From contig NZ_AP025506.1 of assembly GCF_024347595.1 (NCBI RefSeq), positions 1,860,001 to 1,924,000 of the forward strand: a stretch of 64,000 nucleotides of DNA, written 5' to 3'. Source of the DNA: Vibrio pomeroyi. GTDB taxonomy: Bacteria > Pseudomonadota > Gammaproteobacteria > Enterobacterales > Vibrionaceae. The position numbers and the translations under genes are program-made. Every line of letters starts with the position of its first letter. Position 1 is the first letter of the stretch. The notes below the pieces were generated by a model. That model saw only the letters and a list, made by a program, of their open reading frames with translations, was not told the origin of the DNA and searched no databases. Shown one piece after another: positions 35,410 to 42,962 of this stretch.

Positions 35410-35763
35410 TTACGCCTTAATTTTAGCGATCGCTCTAGCTATTCCAAGAAGATGTGTCGAAGTCTTTATCTCTAACTCAGATTGAATCCCTAACAGCGCA
35501 ATCCCTGCCAAAATTTGTTGCGGCCTCACGACTTGCCCCGTAGGCAGCTCCATCCTGTCGTATAACATTTTGAACTGCTCCCAGTCTTCACTAATGCTTA
35601 GTTCCCGACCTTTGGCCATTCTCATGAGCCTTTTACACTCTGGAGGTATTGGGTTTCCTTCATCCCAACCTGTGACTGTTCTCACAGATTTAAAACACAG
35701 TTCAGCGACCTCTTCTTTCGTCATTTGGCACTCTAACTCTCGAAAAATGTAATTCTTACTCAT
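35410..35763 (-). CDS. Phage HTH regulator (DUF3653-like), element 1
   Basis: A 117-residue protein beginning MSKNYIFRELECQMTKEEVA with HTH-like 'VAELCFKSVRTVTGWDEGN' and 'PPECKRLMRMAKG', matching small phage DNA-binding regulators of the DUF3653 type. I chose ATG 35763. The frame stays open to a GTG at 35829. In the circular phage the repressor frame would end in ATGAGTAA across this ATG, which supports that start. A degraded copy is at 39865-40216. Confidence 0.7.
   Translation of the reverse strand: MSKNYIFRELECQMTKEEVAELCFKSVRTVTGWDEGNPIPPECKRLMRMAKGRELSISEDWEQFKMLYDRMELPTGQVVRPQQILAGIALLGIQSELEIKTSTHLLGIARAIAKIKA
35671..35686. promoter_or_regulatory. CRP-like site inside the phage regulator gene
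   Basis: TGTGA-CTGTTC-TCACA has both CRP core halves with the right 6-bp spacer. It overlaps the HTH codons, and the same 16 bp recur at 40124-40139 in the degraded copy. Function unproven. Confidence 0.35.
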
Positions 35764-35830
35764 TTCGCGATACTTCAATGATAAAACCTCTAAATACAAG
35801 AGGTTGCACTGATTCAAGGAGATATGCACG

Positions 35831-35859
35831 ATTGAACATAAGCAGACATAATACGCAGT
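35831..35859 (+). other. dif-like attachment site between element 1 and element 2
   Basis: XerD-side arm ATTGAACATAA (one mismatch to dif), 7-bp centre GCAGACA, XerC-side arm TAATACGCAGT identical to the arm at the left junction. The 7-bp centre marks it as phage-derived attP sequence rather than chromosomal dif. Confidence 0.85.
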
Positions 35860-36073
35860 GATTGTATGTGAAATCTGAGGGGTTTCAGTGCCTTAGTCCT
35901 TACGGATTTTGCACACAACGCCGGATTAAGTCCTTAATGTCGTTAGTTTTATGGATTTTAGCTGCACGTTTATGCGCGTTGCGTTTGATATTGTTGGCTA
36001 TACTTGGTTTTCGTGTCTTTGATTTTTACGCTGACGTGTCGCCGTTTCCAGAGACTTTCTACTACAAACACAC
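35849..36073 (+). repeat. Left-end repeat, copy A (element 2)
   Basis: 225 bp aligned without gaps to 40302-40526, with about 16 substitutions by eye. It starts at the XerC arm and includes a 47-codon ORF, so it is the left end of a phage type different from element 1. Confidence 0.88.
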
Positions 36074-36080
36074 TTTATGA
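35937..36080 (+). CDS. Small hydrophobic protein at element left end (47 residues)
   Basis: Begins MSLVLWILAARLCALRL with one membrane helix and ends 'FPETFYYKHTL'. A TTG-started longer frame exists from 35862. The homologous ORF at 40390-40554 stays open, with the few changes conservative, which suggests it was once selected as protein. No family recognised. Confidence 0.5.
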   Translation: MSLVLWILAARLCALRLILLAILGFRVFDFYADVSPFPETFYYKHTL

Positions 36081-36128
36081 GGAGGAAAAAAACTTTGCGC
36101 CCTTATCTTAATTTTTGAAGGAGATCAC

Positions 36129-37400
36129 ATGATCACGCCACACTTTGCGGATCTCGTGCATCATCACTTTGATGGTATCCACATGGCCATCGCACCATGA
36201 TCGGTCATGGTCAAATTGATGTCCGAGTCACTCACGCCCGACATCATCACGCCGGTATTATCGCCACCCACCGCAGCACTACTGCTGGAGAAGTTCTTAC
36301 AAAAGCCCTTCTCTGAGTTCGTAGATTACCTACCTAAAGACTTTTCAGAACTGTTCTATTCTCGTTGGCTTCCAGTTGACCCTGATTCGTTTGAAGTGGG
36401 TGACGTTGATGATTGCGAACGAACCCAACTCGATGAAAATAACAGACTGCTCTACCCGTTCGACTTCTACGGTGCATTCATGCGACATAGAAAATACCAA
36501 TGGGATATTGTCATGCTTACACCTGATTACACCGCAATCCCCACTTGGTTAAAAGGGTGTGCCGGTGAAGCTTATTCTCACCGCTCCACAGATACTTTCT
36601 TTCGAAGTCGTAAGCCTAGGATTTTTAACCATTCTCCAAAATCAACTAAGACAGCTCCTTCCACTAAGGCCGACATGGCCAGTAGTACAACCAAAAAGAT
36701 TCCTGTTGATGTGTTCGCGCTTTATCAGTCCACAGGAACCGGAGGCTTTAACGCAACTAAACCCGATATCTCGGTTTTGAAGTCTCCTAAATTTATTCTT
36801 GCGATCCTTATCGGTGTCGTGGCCATTGGCAAATTTCTATGGGATTTATCTTATGTACTATCTGATTCTGATGTGGGTGAAGTTCAAACGGTTGATGCGC
36901 CAGCTGCCGTTCCCAACTCGCCTACTCTATCTACTCCGGCTAACGTTCCAGTATCTGAAAATGTTCCTATCCAAGATGGGAAAAGTTCTGTTTGTGTGGG
37001 TTCTAGCAATGCTACTTCTCAAGCTTCTGCTGAAAGTCTTCCTGATGCTGTGAATCCTTTCTTTGATGCTTTTCCAGTATTCAACGGCTCTACAGCGGTC
37101 TATCTTACGTCAGTAAATAGAACGGTTTATCCAAAGGGGTTTGGTGAGTATTCTGATTTTGTCTTTAGGATAGATAAAGGTGTAGACACCTTTTATATAC
37201 GCTCGGCTATATTGAACCGCTACGGCTACCGCTTCGAATTGATTGATGATTGTTTGATTCAAGTGCGTTCTAAATCAGTGTCTAGGGTTTTAACATGTCC
37301 ACCTACATCGAGTGGCGTTGCTATCGCTTCTGAAAGCAACGACTTGATGAATGGTAGAGTTGAAGACGTACAAAGGTCTGTTGATATCTTCAGTATGTAA
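36129..37400 (+). pseudogene. zot: Truncated Zot lacking the ATPase half (element 2)
   Basis: A good ribosome site (GAAGGAG) leads to ATG 36129, but the frame stops at TGA 36198-36200 after 23 codons. The same frame then reopens (ATG 36207) for 397 codons. From about residue 30 of that part it aligns with the second half of the element 1 Zot: 'LPKDFSELFYSRWLP', 'MRHRKYQWDIVMLTPD', 'LYQSTGTG', a membrane helix and the periplasmic domain. Walker A and B are absent. An overlapping ATGA frame (36197, 39 codons) is an alternative reading of the junction. It probably arose by an internal deletion that removed replication, coat and ATPase sequence. Confidence 0.75.
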
Positions 37401-37531
37401 GGTTCGAAATGTACCGAGTCATAATATCGATTTCGTTTTGACTGAGCATTTGATTCTTTTGTCTAAGAGGTTAGTTAAAAAGCATCACACTTTATTGTTA
37501 GAATTTAATAGGTTGACTAGAGGAACTAACA

Positions 37532-37879
37532 ATGGCGAAATTAGGATATTGTACAATCAGTAACTTAACACTTTCCACAAAGAGCAAAGGAAGCATTCAA
37601 GAAATTCGCGATATAATGAGCCACGGCGATTTACTTAGTAGCGCTGTTTCAATGGTTCCTGTGTATCAAATATTTTTTGGGACGCCTTCGATTCGAAATG
37701 CAGCGTTCGAAGGAGCTATTTCAATCAGGGAATATGATTGGGAATTGTGGGGAGATGCAATGATGGCAACTAACAAGATAACGAAACACAAGGTATCGCA
37801 GGCTGCTGGAGGAATGATGATCATGACATCAGGGAAAGAACAACAATTTTGGAGATGTGTTTATGAGTCAGCACTATAA
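37532..37879 (+). CDS. Hypothetical protein of element 2
   Basis: A 115-residue protein with no recognised domain, containing Gly/Met-rich 'AAGGMMIMTSG'. It overlaps the following lipoprotein gene, so the two are likely one unit. ATG 37532 is the only plausible early start. Possible cargo gene. Confidence 0.55.
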   Translation: MAKLGYCTISNLTLSTKSKGSIQEIRDIMSHGDLLSSAVSMVPVYQIFFGTPSIRNAAFEGAISIREYDWELWGDAMMATNKITKHKVSQAAGGMMIMTSGKEQQFWRCVYESAL

Positions 37880-38309
37880 AGCTCTAGCTTTATTGGGAAG
37901 CACCCTTTTATTAGGCGGCTGCGCTACCAGTCCTGATAGGCTAGATTACTTGGTCGATTGGGATCAAAAATGGCAACAATGTGATGCAGAAATGAAAAAT
38001 TCTAACGCACAGTTCCCTTCGTCAAAGTGGTTCCAGTCACTTAAAGTCGATGAACAAAAACATGTGTTAGTTTATTTACATAATCTAAAGCTATATGAAT
38101 GTAGTGAGTTTGAAGCAGAATCTCTTAAGAAAGTTTTGGACAGCGAAGAGATTGTTTCTCTTCAGAACTTACTACAAGGCTTTATTTTCTTTGAGCCACC
38201 GAGTAAAGAATCGGTTGAAAGTTTGGATCAAATTGAACTTGAACAACTTGCCAAAGATGTTCAATTGTTCGACTTGCGTAAAGCGGCTGAACAATTGGGA
38301 TACCTTTAA
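37863..38309 (+). CDS. Predicted lipoprotein of element 2
   Basis: About 148 residues with a lipoprotein signal peptide and lipobox LLGGC (Cys about residue 19), then a soluble helical domain with two further cysteines. Surface lipoproteins carried by phages often block superinfection, but nothing in the sequence proves this here. An ATG two codons upstream is also possible. Confidence 0.7.
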   Translation: MSQHYKALALLGSTLLLGGCATSPDRLDYLVDWDQKWQQCDAEMKNSNAQFPSSKWFQSLKVDEQKHVLVYLHNLKLYECSEFEAESLKKVLDSEEIVSLQNLLQGFIFFEPPSKESVESLDQIELEQLAKDVQLFDLRKAAEQLGYL

Positions 38310-38481
38310 ATTTTAACTCGTAAAACAGTAACGCTTATTGGTGCACAAGCCCCGCAGGGATAAGGGCACTCGATACAGTTGTTGGGGGTGACTTCCCCAA
38401 ATGCCCGAAAAGCAGTGAAGCGTAGCTGACTTGATGAAACCACTACACTAGCCCTTCACATTGCCAAGATCACCCTAGCAG

Positions 38482-38508
38482 AGCCTCACAGCATTAGTGG
38501 GGCTTTCT
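38482..38508 (+). terminator. Terminator in element 2
   Basis: Stem AGCCTCAC / GTGGGGCT (one G-T pair) followed by TTTCT. Matches the position of the post-zot terminator in element 1. Confidence 0.65.
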
Positions 38509-38604
38509 GCTACTGCAACCCATCTAACTAACAACTCTTTCTATTCTGCTCACAGCTTCGCGTGAGTCGTGAGAGCTGAACAGCGAGCGCGACGCTGTGG
38601 GCAG

Positions 38605-38693
38605 CAACCCCCGTGTTGTATCACGGGGGTAAATTCGACCTATTTATCAGCACCTATAAAGCCCAGCTTTAGTTGCAAGCTTACGCGCTAGAT
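38605..38693 (+). other. Candidate replication origin, element 2
   Basis: 35 bp (38605-38639), including the CCCCCGTG / CACGGGGG hairpin at 38608-38629, are identical to element 1. The downstream GCAAGCTTACGCGCTAGAT differs by one base. The surrounding 38310-38829 has no ORF. Confidence 0.65.
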
Positions 38694-38829
38694 CTTGCCG
38701 TAGTGATTATAATTTTACATTCATTAATTCAACTATTTGATATGTAGCTATATGCGGTTGTTAATACATCAAAATTTATAGTATATTTATGCAATTAAAC
38801 GACTACAAAATTTTTAGAGAAATTGAATA

Positions 38830-39111
38830 ATGAGTGAACTGAGCATTTTAGAAGAAGCACATAAAAGGAAGGCATTGTTGTCTTACAAGTCTGACTCTTG
38901 TAAAGCTTTAAGCTCTTCATTGGTGGCAGCCTCAATTGCATGGTTTGGTCTATATCTCGCATATGCATTAAATACTGGTGATGTGATATTTCCCATTTTT
39001 GCTATAATAGGATGTGTTCTTCTACCGATTATGTCTTATGGATGGTACTCTAAGGGGAAATGGCATACAGCTGAAGTTGCAATTCTTGAAGCCCAGTTAT
39101 CGAAAAACTAA
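38830..39111 (+). CDS. Small two-helix membrane protein, element 2
   Basis: A 93-residue protein with hydrophobic segments at about 27-48 and 52-72 and charged ends. It is followed after 9 bp by another membrane-anchored gene in the place occupied by the cargo gene in element 1. Function unknown. Confidence 0.65.
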   Translation: MSELSILEEAHKRKALLSYKSDSCKALSSSLVAASIAWFGLYLAYALNTGDVIFPIFAIIGCVLLPIMSYGWYSKGKWHTAEVAILEAQLSKN

Positions 39112-39120
39112 GGAGTGGCT

Positions 39121-39657
39121 ATGATTGAGAAAAACGTATTATTCTTGACTATTCCGTTTGTGGCTCTGCTAGTGGGATTTATATTTACCTTTATTAAGGT
39201 TTGGTACAAAAAATCTGAAAAAGAAGCTGACGAGTCTCGCATTACTGAAGAACTAGTCACTCAGTTGAGAGCTCAAAAAAAAGAACATACTCAAGGAACA
39301 GCTGAAAGCGATAAAGAGCTCAAGCAATCATTTGAAGACTTGCTAGCACAACAAACCCTAGCAAATGAAAAACTTTGGAAAGAGAAAGAAGATAGAATTA
39401 AACTCATGCTGAGTGGACTTGCTAAAACAGATATACACACACATAGCAGAGACCCATTTCTTTCAGTAAGCGCCTTTCCAAGTTATCTTTCGGAAACAAA
39501 AGCTGCTATGCAAATTCTCTCGCTCCAAACTCAACCTCAGCCTCAGCCTCAGCCTCTTTATTTTTACGGCGCAGCGAGTAATGTACGTAGAGTTAAAAGA
39601 CCTAACAGGAACGTAAAATACTCAGCTTTAAAAGAAAACCAGTTCCCTACTGGTTAA
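39121..39657 (+). CDS. Membrane-anchored coiled-coil protein, element 2
   Basis: A 178-residue protein: one N-terminal helix (about 8-28), a long charged coiled coil (about 32-100), then a Gln-Pro repeat (four QP units from a CCTCAG hexamer repeat at about 39535-39555) and a basic tail. ATG 39121 has AAGGAG at the right distance; the GTG at 39115 is inside that ribosome site. The anchor-plus-coil layout recalls the 34521 protein. Confidence 0.7.
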   Translation: MIEKNVLFLTIPFVALLVGFIFTFIKVWYKKSEKEADESRITEELVTQLRAQKKEHTQGTAESDKELKQSFEDLLAQQTLANEKLWKEKEDRIKLMLSGLAKTDIHTHSRDPFLSVSAFPSYLSETKAAMQILSLQTQPQPQPQPLYFYGAASNVRRVKRPNRNVKYSALKENQFPTG

Positions 39658-39688
39658 TACTGCTAACTGAACGCATAATCATAAAAAG

Positions 39689-39720
39689 CCGAACTCAATG
39701 AGTTCGGTTTTTTTTCTTTA
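39689..39720 (+). terminator. Terminator after element 2 cargo genes
   Basis: Stem CCGAACTC / GAGTTCGG with an AAT loop region and eight T residues. Confidence 0.88.
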
Positions 39721-39864
39721 ATATGACCAGAAGGGTGGACTAGCTATTCTAAAAGGAGACTCTTTGTTCTAGTCACAACTTACCTTAATAGTGAGATTCA
39801 CGTAATTTAAGTCCATGTTGTTGTGGCTTTGATCTCACGTTAGGACAATCATATTTTTATCATC

Positions 39865-40216
39865 CTATTTTTTGATGTTGGCTATCGCTCTAGCAAGTAC
39901 AAGTAAATGTGTCGAAGTCTTAATCTCTAGTTCTGATTGAATTCGCAAAAGTGCAATCCCTGCTAAGATTTGTTGTGGCCTCACCACTTGGCCTGTCGGC
40001 AGCTCCATACTGTCGTATAACATTTTGAACTGCACCCAGTCGTCACAAACGCTAAGTTCTCTACCTTTCCATCCGCATTAGTCTTTTGCACTCGGGAGGT
40101 ATTGGTTTTCCCTCATCCCAACCTGTGACTGTTCTCACAGTTTTAAAACACAGTTCAGCGACCTCTTCCTTGGTCATTTGGCACTCTAACTCTCGAAAAA
40201 TGTAATTCTTGCTCAT
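39865..40216 (-). pseudogene. Degraded copy of the DUF3653-like regulator (element 2)
   Basis: Clearly homologous along its length to 35410-35763. A 2-bp deletion near 40066 breaks the frame, and the C-terminus ends at a different stop. The start region MSKNYIF is intact. Confidence 0.82.
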
Positions 40217-40283
40217 TTCGCGATACTTCAATGATAAAACCCCGAAATACGAGAGGTTGAACTGATTTTATAAGATATGCACC

Positions 40284-40312
40284 ATTAAATATAATCAGAC
40301 ATAATACGCAAT
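40284..40312 (+). other. dif-like attachment site at the right end of element 2
   Basis: Arm ATTAAATATAA, 7-bp centre TCAGACA, arm TAATACGCAAT. It is the most diverged of the three sites and again has a phage-type 7-bp centre. Confidence 0.8.
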
Positions 40313-40526
40313 AATTGCATGTGAAATCTGAGAGATTTCAGTACCTTAGTCCTTAGGGATTTTGCGTAAAATGCCGGATTAAGTCCTTCATGTCGTTGGT
40401 TTTATGGCTTTTAGCTGCACGTTTATGCGCGTTGCGTTTGATATTGTTGGCTATACTTGGTTTTCGTGTCTCTGATTTTTACGCTGACTTGTCGCCGTTT
40501 CCAGAGACTTTCTACTACAAACACAC
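40302..40526 (+). repeat. Left-end repeat, copy B (remnant of a third element)
   Basis: Ungapped counterpart of 35849-36073. It shows that phage-type sequence continues past the third attachment site. The element is cut off after about 225 bp. Confidence 0.85.
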
Positions 40527-40554
40527 CTATATGATCGTAAACTTATTAAATTAG
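40390..40554 (+). CDS. Small hydrophobic protein, third-element copy (54 residues)
   Basis: Homolog of 35937-36080 with a few conservative changes. The frame runs on after the repeat end to a TAG at 40552. Probably a remnant, though still open. Confidence 0.4.
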   Translation: MSLVLWLLAARLCALRLILLAILGFRVSDFYADLSPFPETFYYKHTYMIVNLLN

Positions 40555-41184
40555 TCCGGTCCGTCCAAGAAATCACTGAAACATCTTTGGTGAATATTGC
40601 CGAACCCTCATCAAAACTCGTTCTAAAAAAGCTCAATGCTCACTTAATATCTGAGTGTCTATGTCTGTAGAAACATAGCGTTCCTCTGGATAGCTTCAAG
40701 GTTCAAAGAAGCAGCCTTCACATTTAATTTCAGACTCCTCACACCTAAATACCTCAATGAGTACGTTAAGACCTGCGCATTTTGAAGCTATAAAGACTCC
40801 ATTATCGAGTGAATCCGACACAACATAAAGCTCGTATATTCAATGCTGCCGAATGTTGGAACAAACTTGTTGCATACAAAAATGCCATGCTACACAGCCG
40901 TTTGGTTATAGAGATTCGACTGAAAGGTCTCATTATCGCAAAGCAAGACAACAGCTGTCGTCCCTACTTCATCTCTTGGCAGCAGGCGCTCATAACAACA
41001 AGATTCATTACCAGAGTCGAGTCAAAGTACAAATTAAATCATTCCAAAAAGCACCGTTTCCGACCTACCGGACCAAGCGATATCACTAAATAAGCAGCCA
41101 AAATAACCATATTGCATCCATGATATAAAATTAGTTGCAATTTTCATCTATACTCCGCGGCTGCATTAAAACGGAGCCTACAGT
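40555..41184. other. Gene-poor junction between the phage array and the right chromosome arm
   Basis: No convincing gene. Two overlapping frames at 40809-41093 look like a decayed coding remnant of unknown origin (possibly transposon-derived). No terminal inverted repeats could be identified. Confidence 0.45.
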
Positions 41185-41856
41185 TTGCAAACTAATAACT
41201 ATCAAAAACAAGCAATTATCCTGTTTTCACTACTAACAAGTGGCTCAGCGTTCGTTAGCGCGTACGGAATGTCAGCGAGTATTGATGAGCAAATAATTGC
41301 TTTTATGTCATCACTTGTCAGCTATATTGTCATCGTATCTCTGTTCTTAAGGTTCACTAACGTAGACGTGATTAGCTCTAAGTATCGTACCTTGATAGGC
41401 GTTAGTTTTGTTTGCACAACGATCCTTGAGAATATTTATCCAATGATATTGTTTAGAAGCGAAGCGCTAAAAACGGAGTACTATCTGATCTTCTCCATTC
41501 AGTTAGTAATAAGCATGTATATAGCTAACGTTACTATGGATGAAACCAATATAGACCAGCTCGGCAAGGGTTCTTGGTTAGATTTATTACTAATGAAGAT
41601 AAAAAGACGACTAGATTCAAAAGCTGAAGCAACTCGCGTATATAAGAAGCTCCACCCAGTATTAGAAGTTCTTCTTGAGCAAGGTTATAGTCTTGATTCA
41701 CCAGAAGTTACAACTATAGTCAACGTGTTAGGGGAACTACCGGCGTCAGAATCCAAACGAAATAACTTTGCCAACTTATATCTAATAAACGATTCTACTC
41801 TACGTAAGTTACCTCGAGATCCTTCTTACTTCGAAGGAACAGCTCTCTGGCATTAA
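41185..41856 (+). CDS. Hypothetical membrane protein with soluble C-terminal domain
   Basis: A 223-residue protein with four helices in the first 120 residues and a charged helical C-terminus. It uses a TTG start, supported by ACGGAG at proper spacing; the next ATG would remove the first helix. No family recognised. First intact gene right of the array. Confidence 0.65.
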   Translation: MQTNNYQKQAIILFSLLTSGSAFVSAYGMSASIDEQIIAFMSSLVSYIVIVSLFLRFTNVDVISSKYRTLIGVSFVCTTILENIYPMILFRSEALKTEYYLIFSIQLVISMYIANVTMDETNIDQLGKGSWLDLLLMKIKRRLDSKAEATRVYKKLHPVLEVLLEQGYSLDSPEVTTIVNVLGELPASESKRNNFANLYLINDSTLRKLPRDPSYFEGTALWH

Positions 41857-42224
41857 TAACGTCGATGCATAGGTATAATTCTAGCGACCTTCCAATCATC
41901 ACGTGATACAAAATTAGCCGTTCTATTTAAGTGCGGCTTTAAAGTTAGTCGCTTACCTTCCTCTTTCCCTACTCGACTTCCACTTTATAGAATAACTTAC
42001 TCTATCAATAAAGTTACGTTGTATCTTATTCGAAAAAATCCGAGAGATTTATAGCCTAGTTCCATACAGTAAAACAAAGACTTAAACAGAGCACCATTTA
42101 GTGTTTAAACTTTGCTCTATCAAACATTTATATGAATAAATTAAGTGATTGAGCAATCAAATGCTATGCATTCAGGCTTCTATTGTGAGTTAAAGTGTTA
42201 ACATCAAGCAATTTTGTAAACTAG
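41857..42224. other. Non-coding gap, nothing recognised
   Basis: AT-rich 368 bp without ORF, clear hairpin or known site. Confidence 0.5.
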
Positions 42225-42233
42225 GTGTTTGAT

Positions 42234-42836
42234 ATGTTGCCTAAACTTTATAAGTTCAGATCGCTCCACGATAGAAACATACAGTCTATATCTGAGTGCT
42301 CGTTATGGTTTGATTACGCTAAAACCTTTAACAACCCTTTTGAATTCAATCTACTACGCGACACAAGACTTCAGAATAATTTCAAGGTTATGTGCTTCTC
42401 TCAATCGAATAACCACCCAATACTTTGGTCTCAATACGGCGACAATTTTAAAGGTATGTGTATCGAGTATGACCTCAATCACTATAACGGAGATCTGAAC
42501 CTCAACTGCTTTAAGGTCCAATATGAAGATGATCCGAGCATATTCAGCTTAGAATCATTAGGTGAGTCAAGAACTGCAAAACTGGGAACGGACATATTCA
42601 AAGTTAAACATTCGAACTGGTGTTACGAAAAAGAATTTCGTTGGGTGTTGTCCGATGAAGAGATCATCGGAAATAAGTTGTATCTAAATAAAGAGTGTTT
42701 AAGCGCGGTTATCCTTTCAGAGCATGCCCCTGCAGACAGGAAGCTCAAGGTCCTGATGACATGTCAAAGCCTTGGAATCCCCGTTAAACAGGCTGTAGCC
42801 AAGCGAGATTCATGTACATTCGAAGTCGTCAGTTAG
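42234..42836 (+). CDS. DUF2971 family protein
   Basis: A 200-residue soluble protein with the DUF2971 pattern: 'LPKLYKFRSL' start, 'CFSQSNNHPILWSQYGDNFKGMCIEYDL' core and 'WCYEKEFRWV' later. The family is of unknown function, common near mobile DNA and occasionally in defence islands. ATG 42234 preferred; a GTG three codons upstream is possible. Confidence 0.8.
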   Translation: MLPKLYKFRSLHDRNIQSISECSLWFDYAKTFNNPFEFNLLRDTRLQNNFKVMCFSQSNNHPILWSQYGDNFKGMCIEYDLNHYNGDLNLNCFKVQYEDDPSIFSLESLGESRTAKLGTDIFKVKHSNWCYEKEFRWVLSDEEIIGNKLYLNKECLSAVILSEHAPADRKLKVLMTCQSLGIPVKQAVAKRDSCTFEVVS

Positions 42837-42842
42837 ACTTAA

Positions 42843-42891
42843 ACTATGTACTATGTACTATGTACTATGTACTATGTACTATGTACTATGT
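42843..42891. repeat. Heptanucleotide tandem repeat (ACTATGT)x7
   Basis: Seven perfect copies of ACTATGT, starting 6 bp after the DUF2971 stop codon. Perfect copies imply recent slippage. Confidence 0.95.
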
Positions 42892-42909
42892 AAATCAGAG
42901 CACGTTAAA

Positions 42910-42922
42910 GTGACAGTGTAAC
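42910..42922. promoter_or_regulatory. matS-like site (12 of 13 positions)
   Basis: GTGACAGTGTAAC differs from the consensus at position 11 only. The same change is seen at 45560. Confidence 0.5.
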
Positions 42923-42924
42923 AA

Positions 42925-42955
42925 AAGAGAGCCACACTTTCAATGCGGCTCTCTT
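42925..42955. terminator. Bidirectional terminator between convergent genes
   Basis: Perfect 9-bp stem AAGAGAGCC / GGCTCTCTT. Confidence 0.8.
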
Positions 42956-42962
42956 CTCTTAA

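Larger units (their letters stand above)
27180..35848 (+). mobile_element. Complete filamentous prophage (element 1) integrated at dif
   Basis: About 8.7 kb bounded by dif (27163-27190) and a dif-like attP/attR site at 35831-35859. The gene order is repressor (reverse), small early genes, RstA, ssDNA-binding protein, small coat proteins, pIII, pVI, Zot, origin hairpin, accessory gene, second regulator. This is the CTX/VGJ-type inovirus plan. No integrase gene is present, as expected for Xer-using elements. All structural genes are open, so the prophage may be active. Confidence 0.9.
35849..40301 (+). mobile_element. Satellite-like filamentous element (element 2)
   Basis: About 4.45 kb between the attachment sites at 35831 and 40284. 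It carries a truncated Zot, several unknown genes, an origin block identical over 35 bp to that of element 1, and a frameshifted regulator. It has no replication initiator and no coat genes, so mobility would need a helper. Confidence 0.8.

Noticed and set aside
37351..37563. 70-codon ORF overlapping the truncated zot end
   Set aside because: Overlaps two better supported frames and lacks a ribosome site.
39535..39557. CCTCAG hexamer repeat in the 39121 gene
   Set aside because: In-frame Gln-Pro repeat; cannot shift the frame, so phase variation is not implied.
40809..41093. Two overlapping ORFs of 78-94 codons
   Set aside because: Neither has a ribosome site or recognisable domain; kept only as a possible decayed remnant.
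27163..41184. Integrase or transposase for the array
   Set aside because: None found; dif-like sites show the elements rely on host XerC/XerD.
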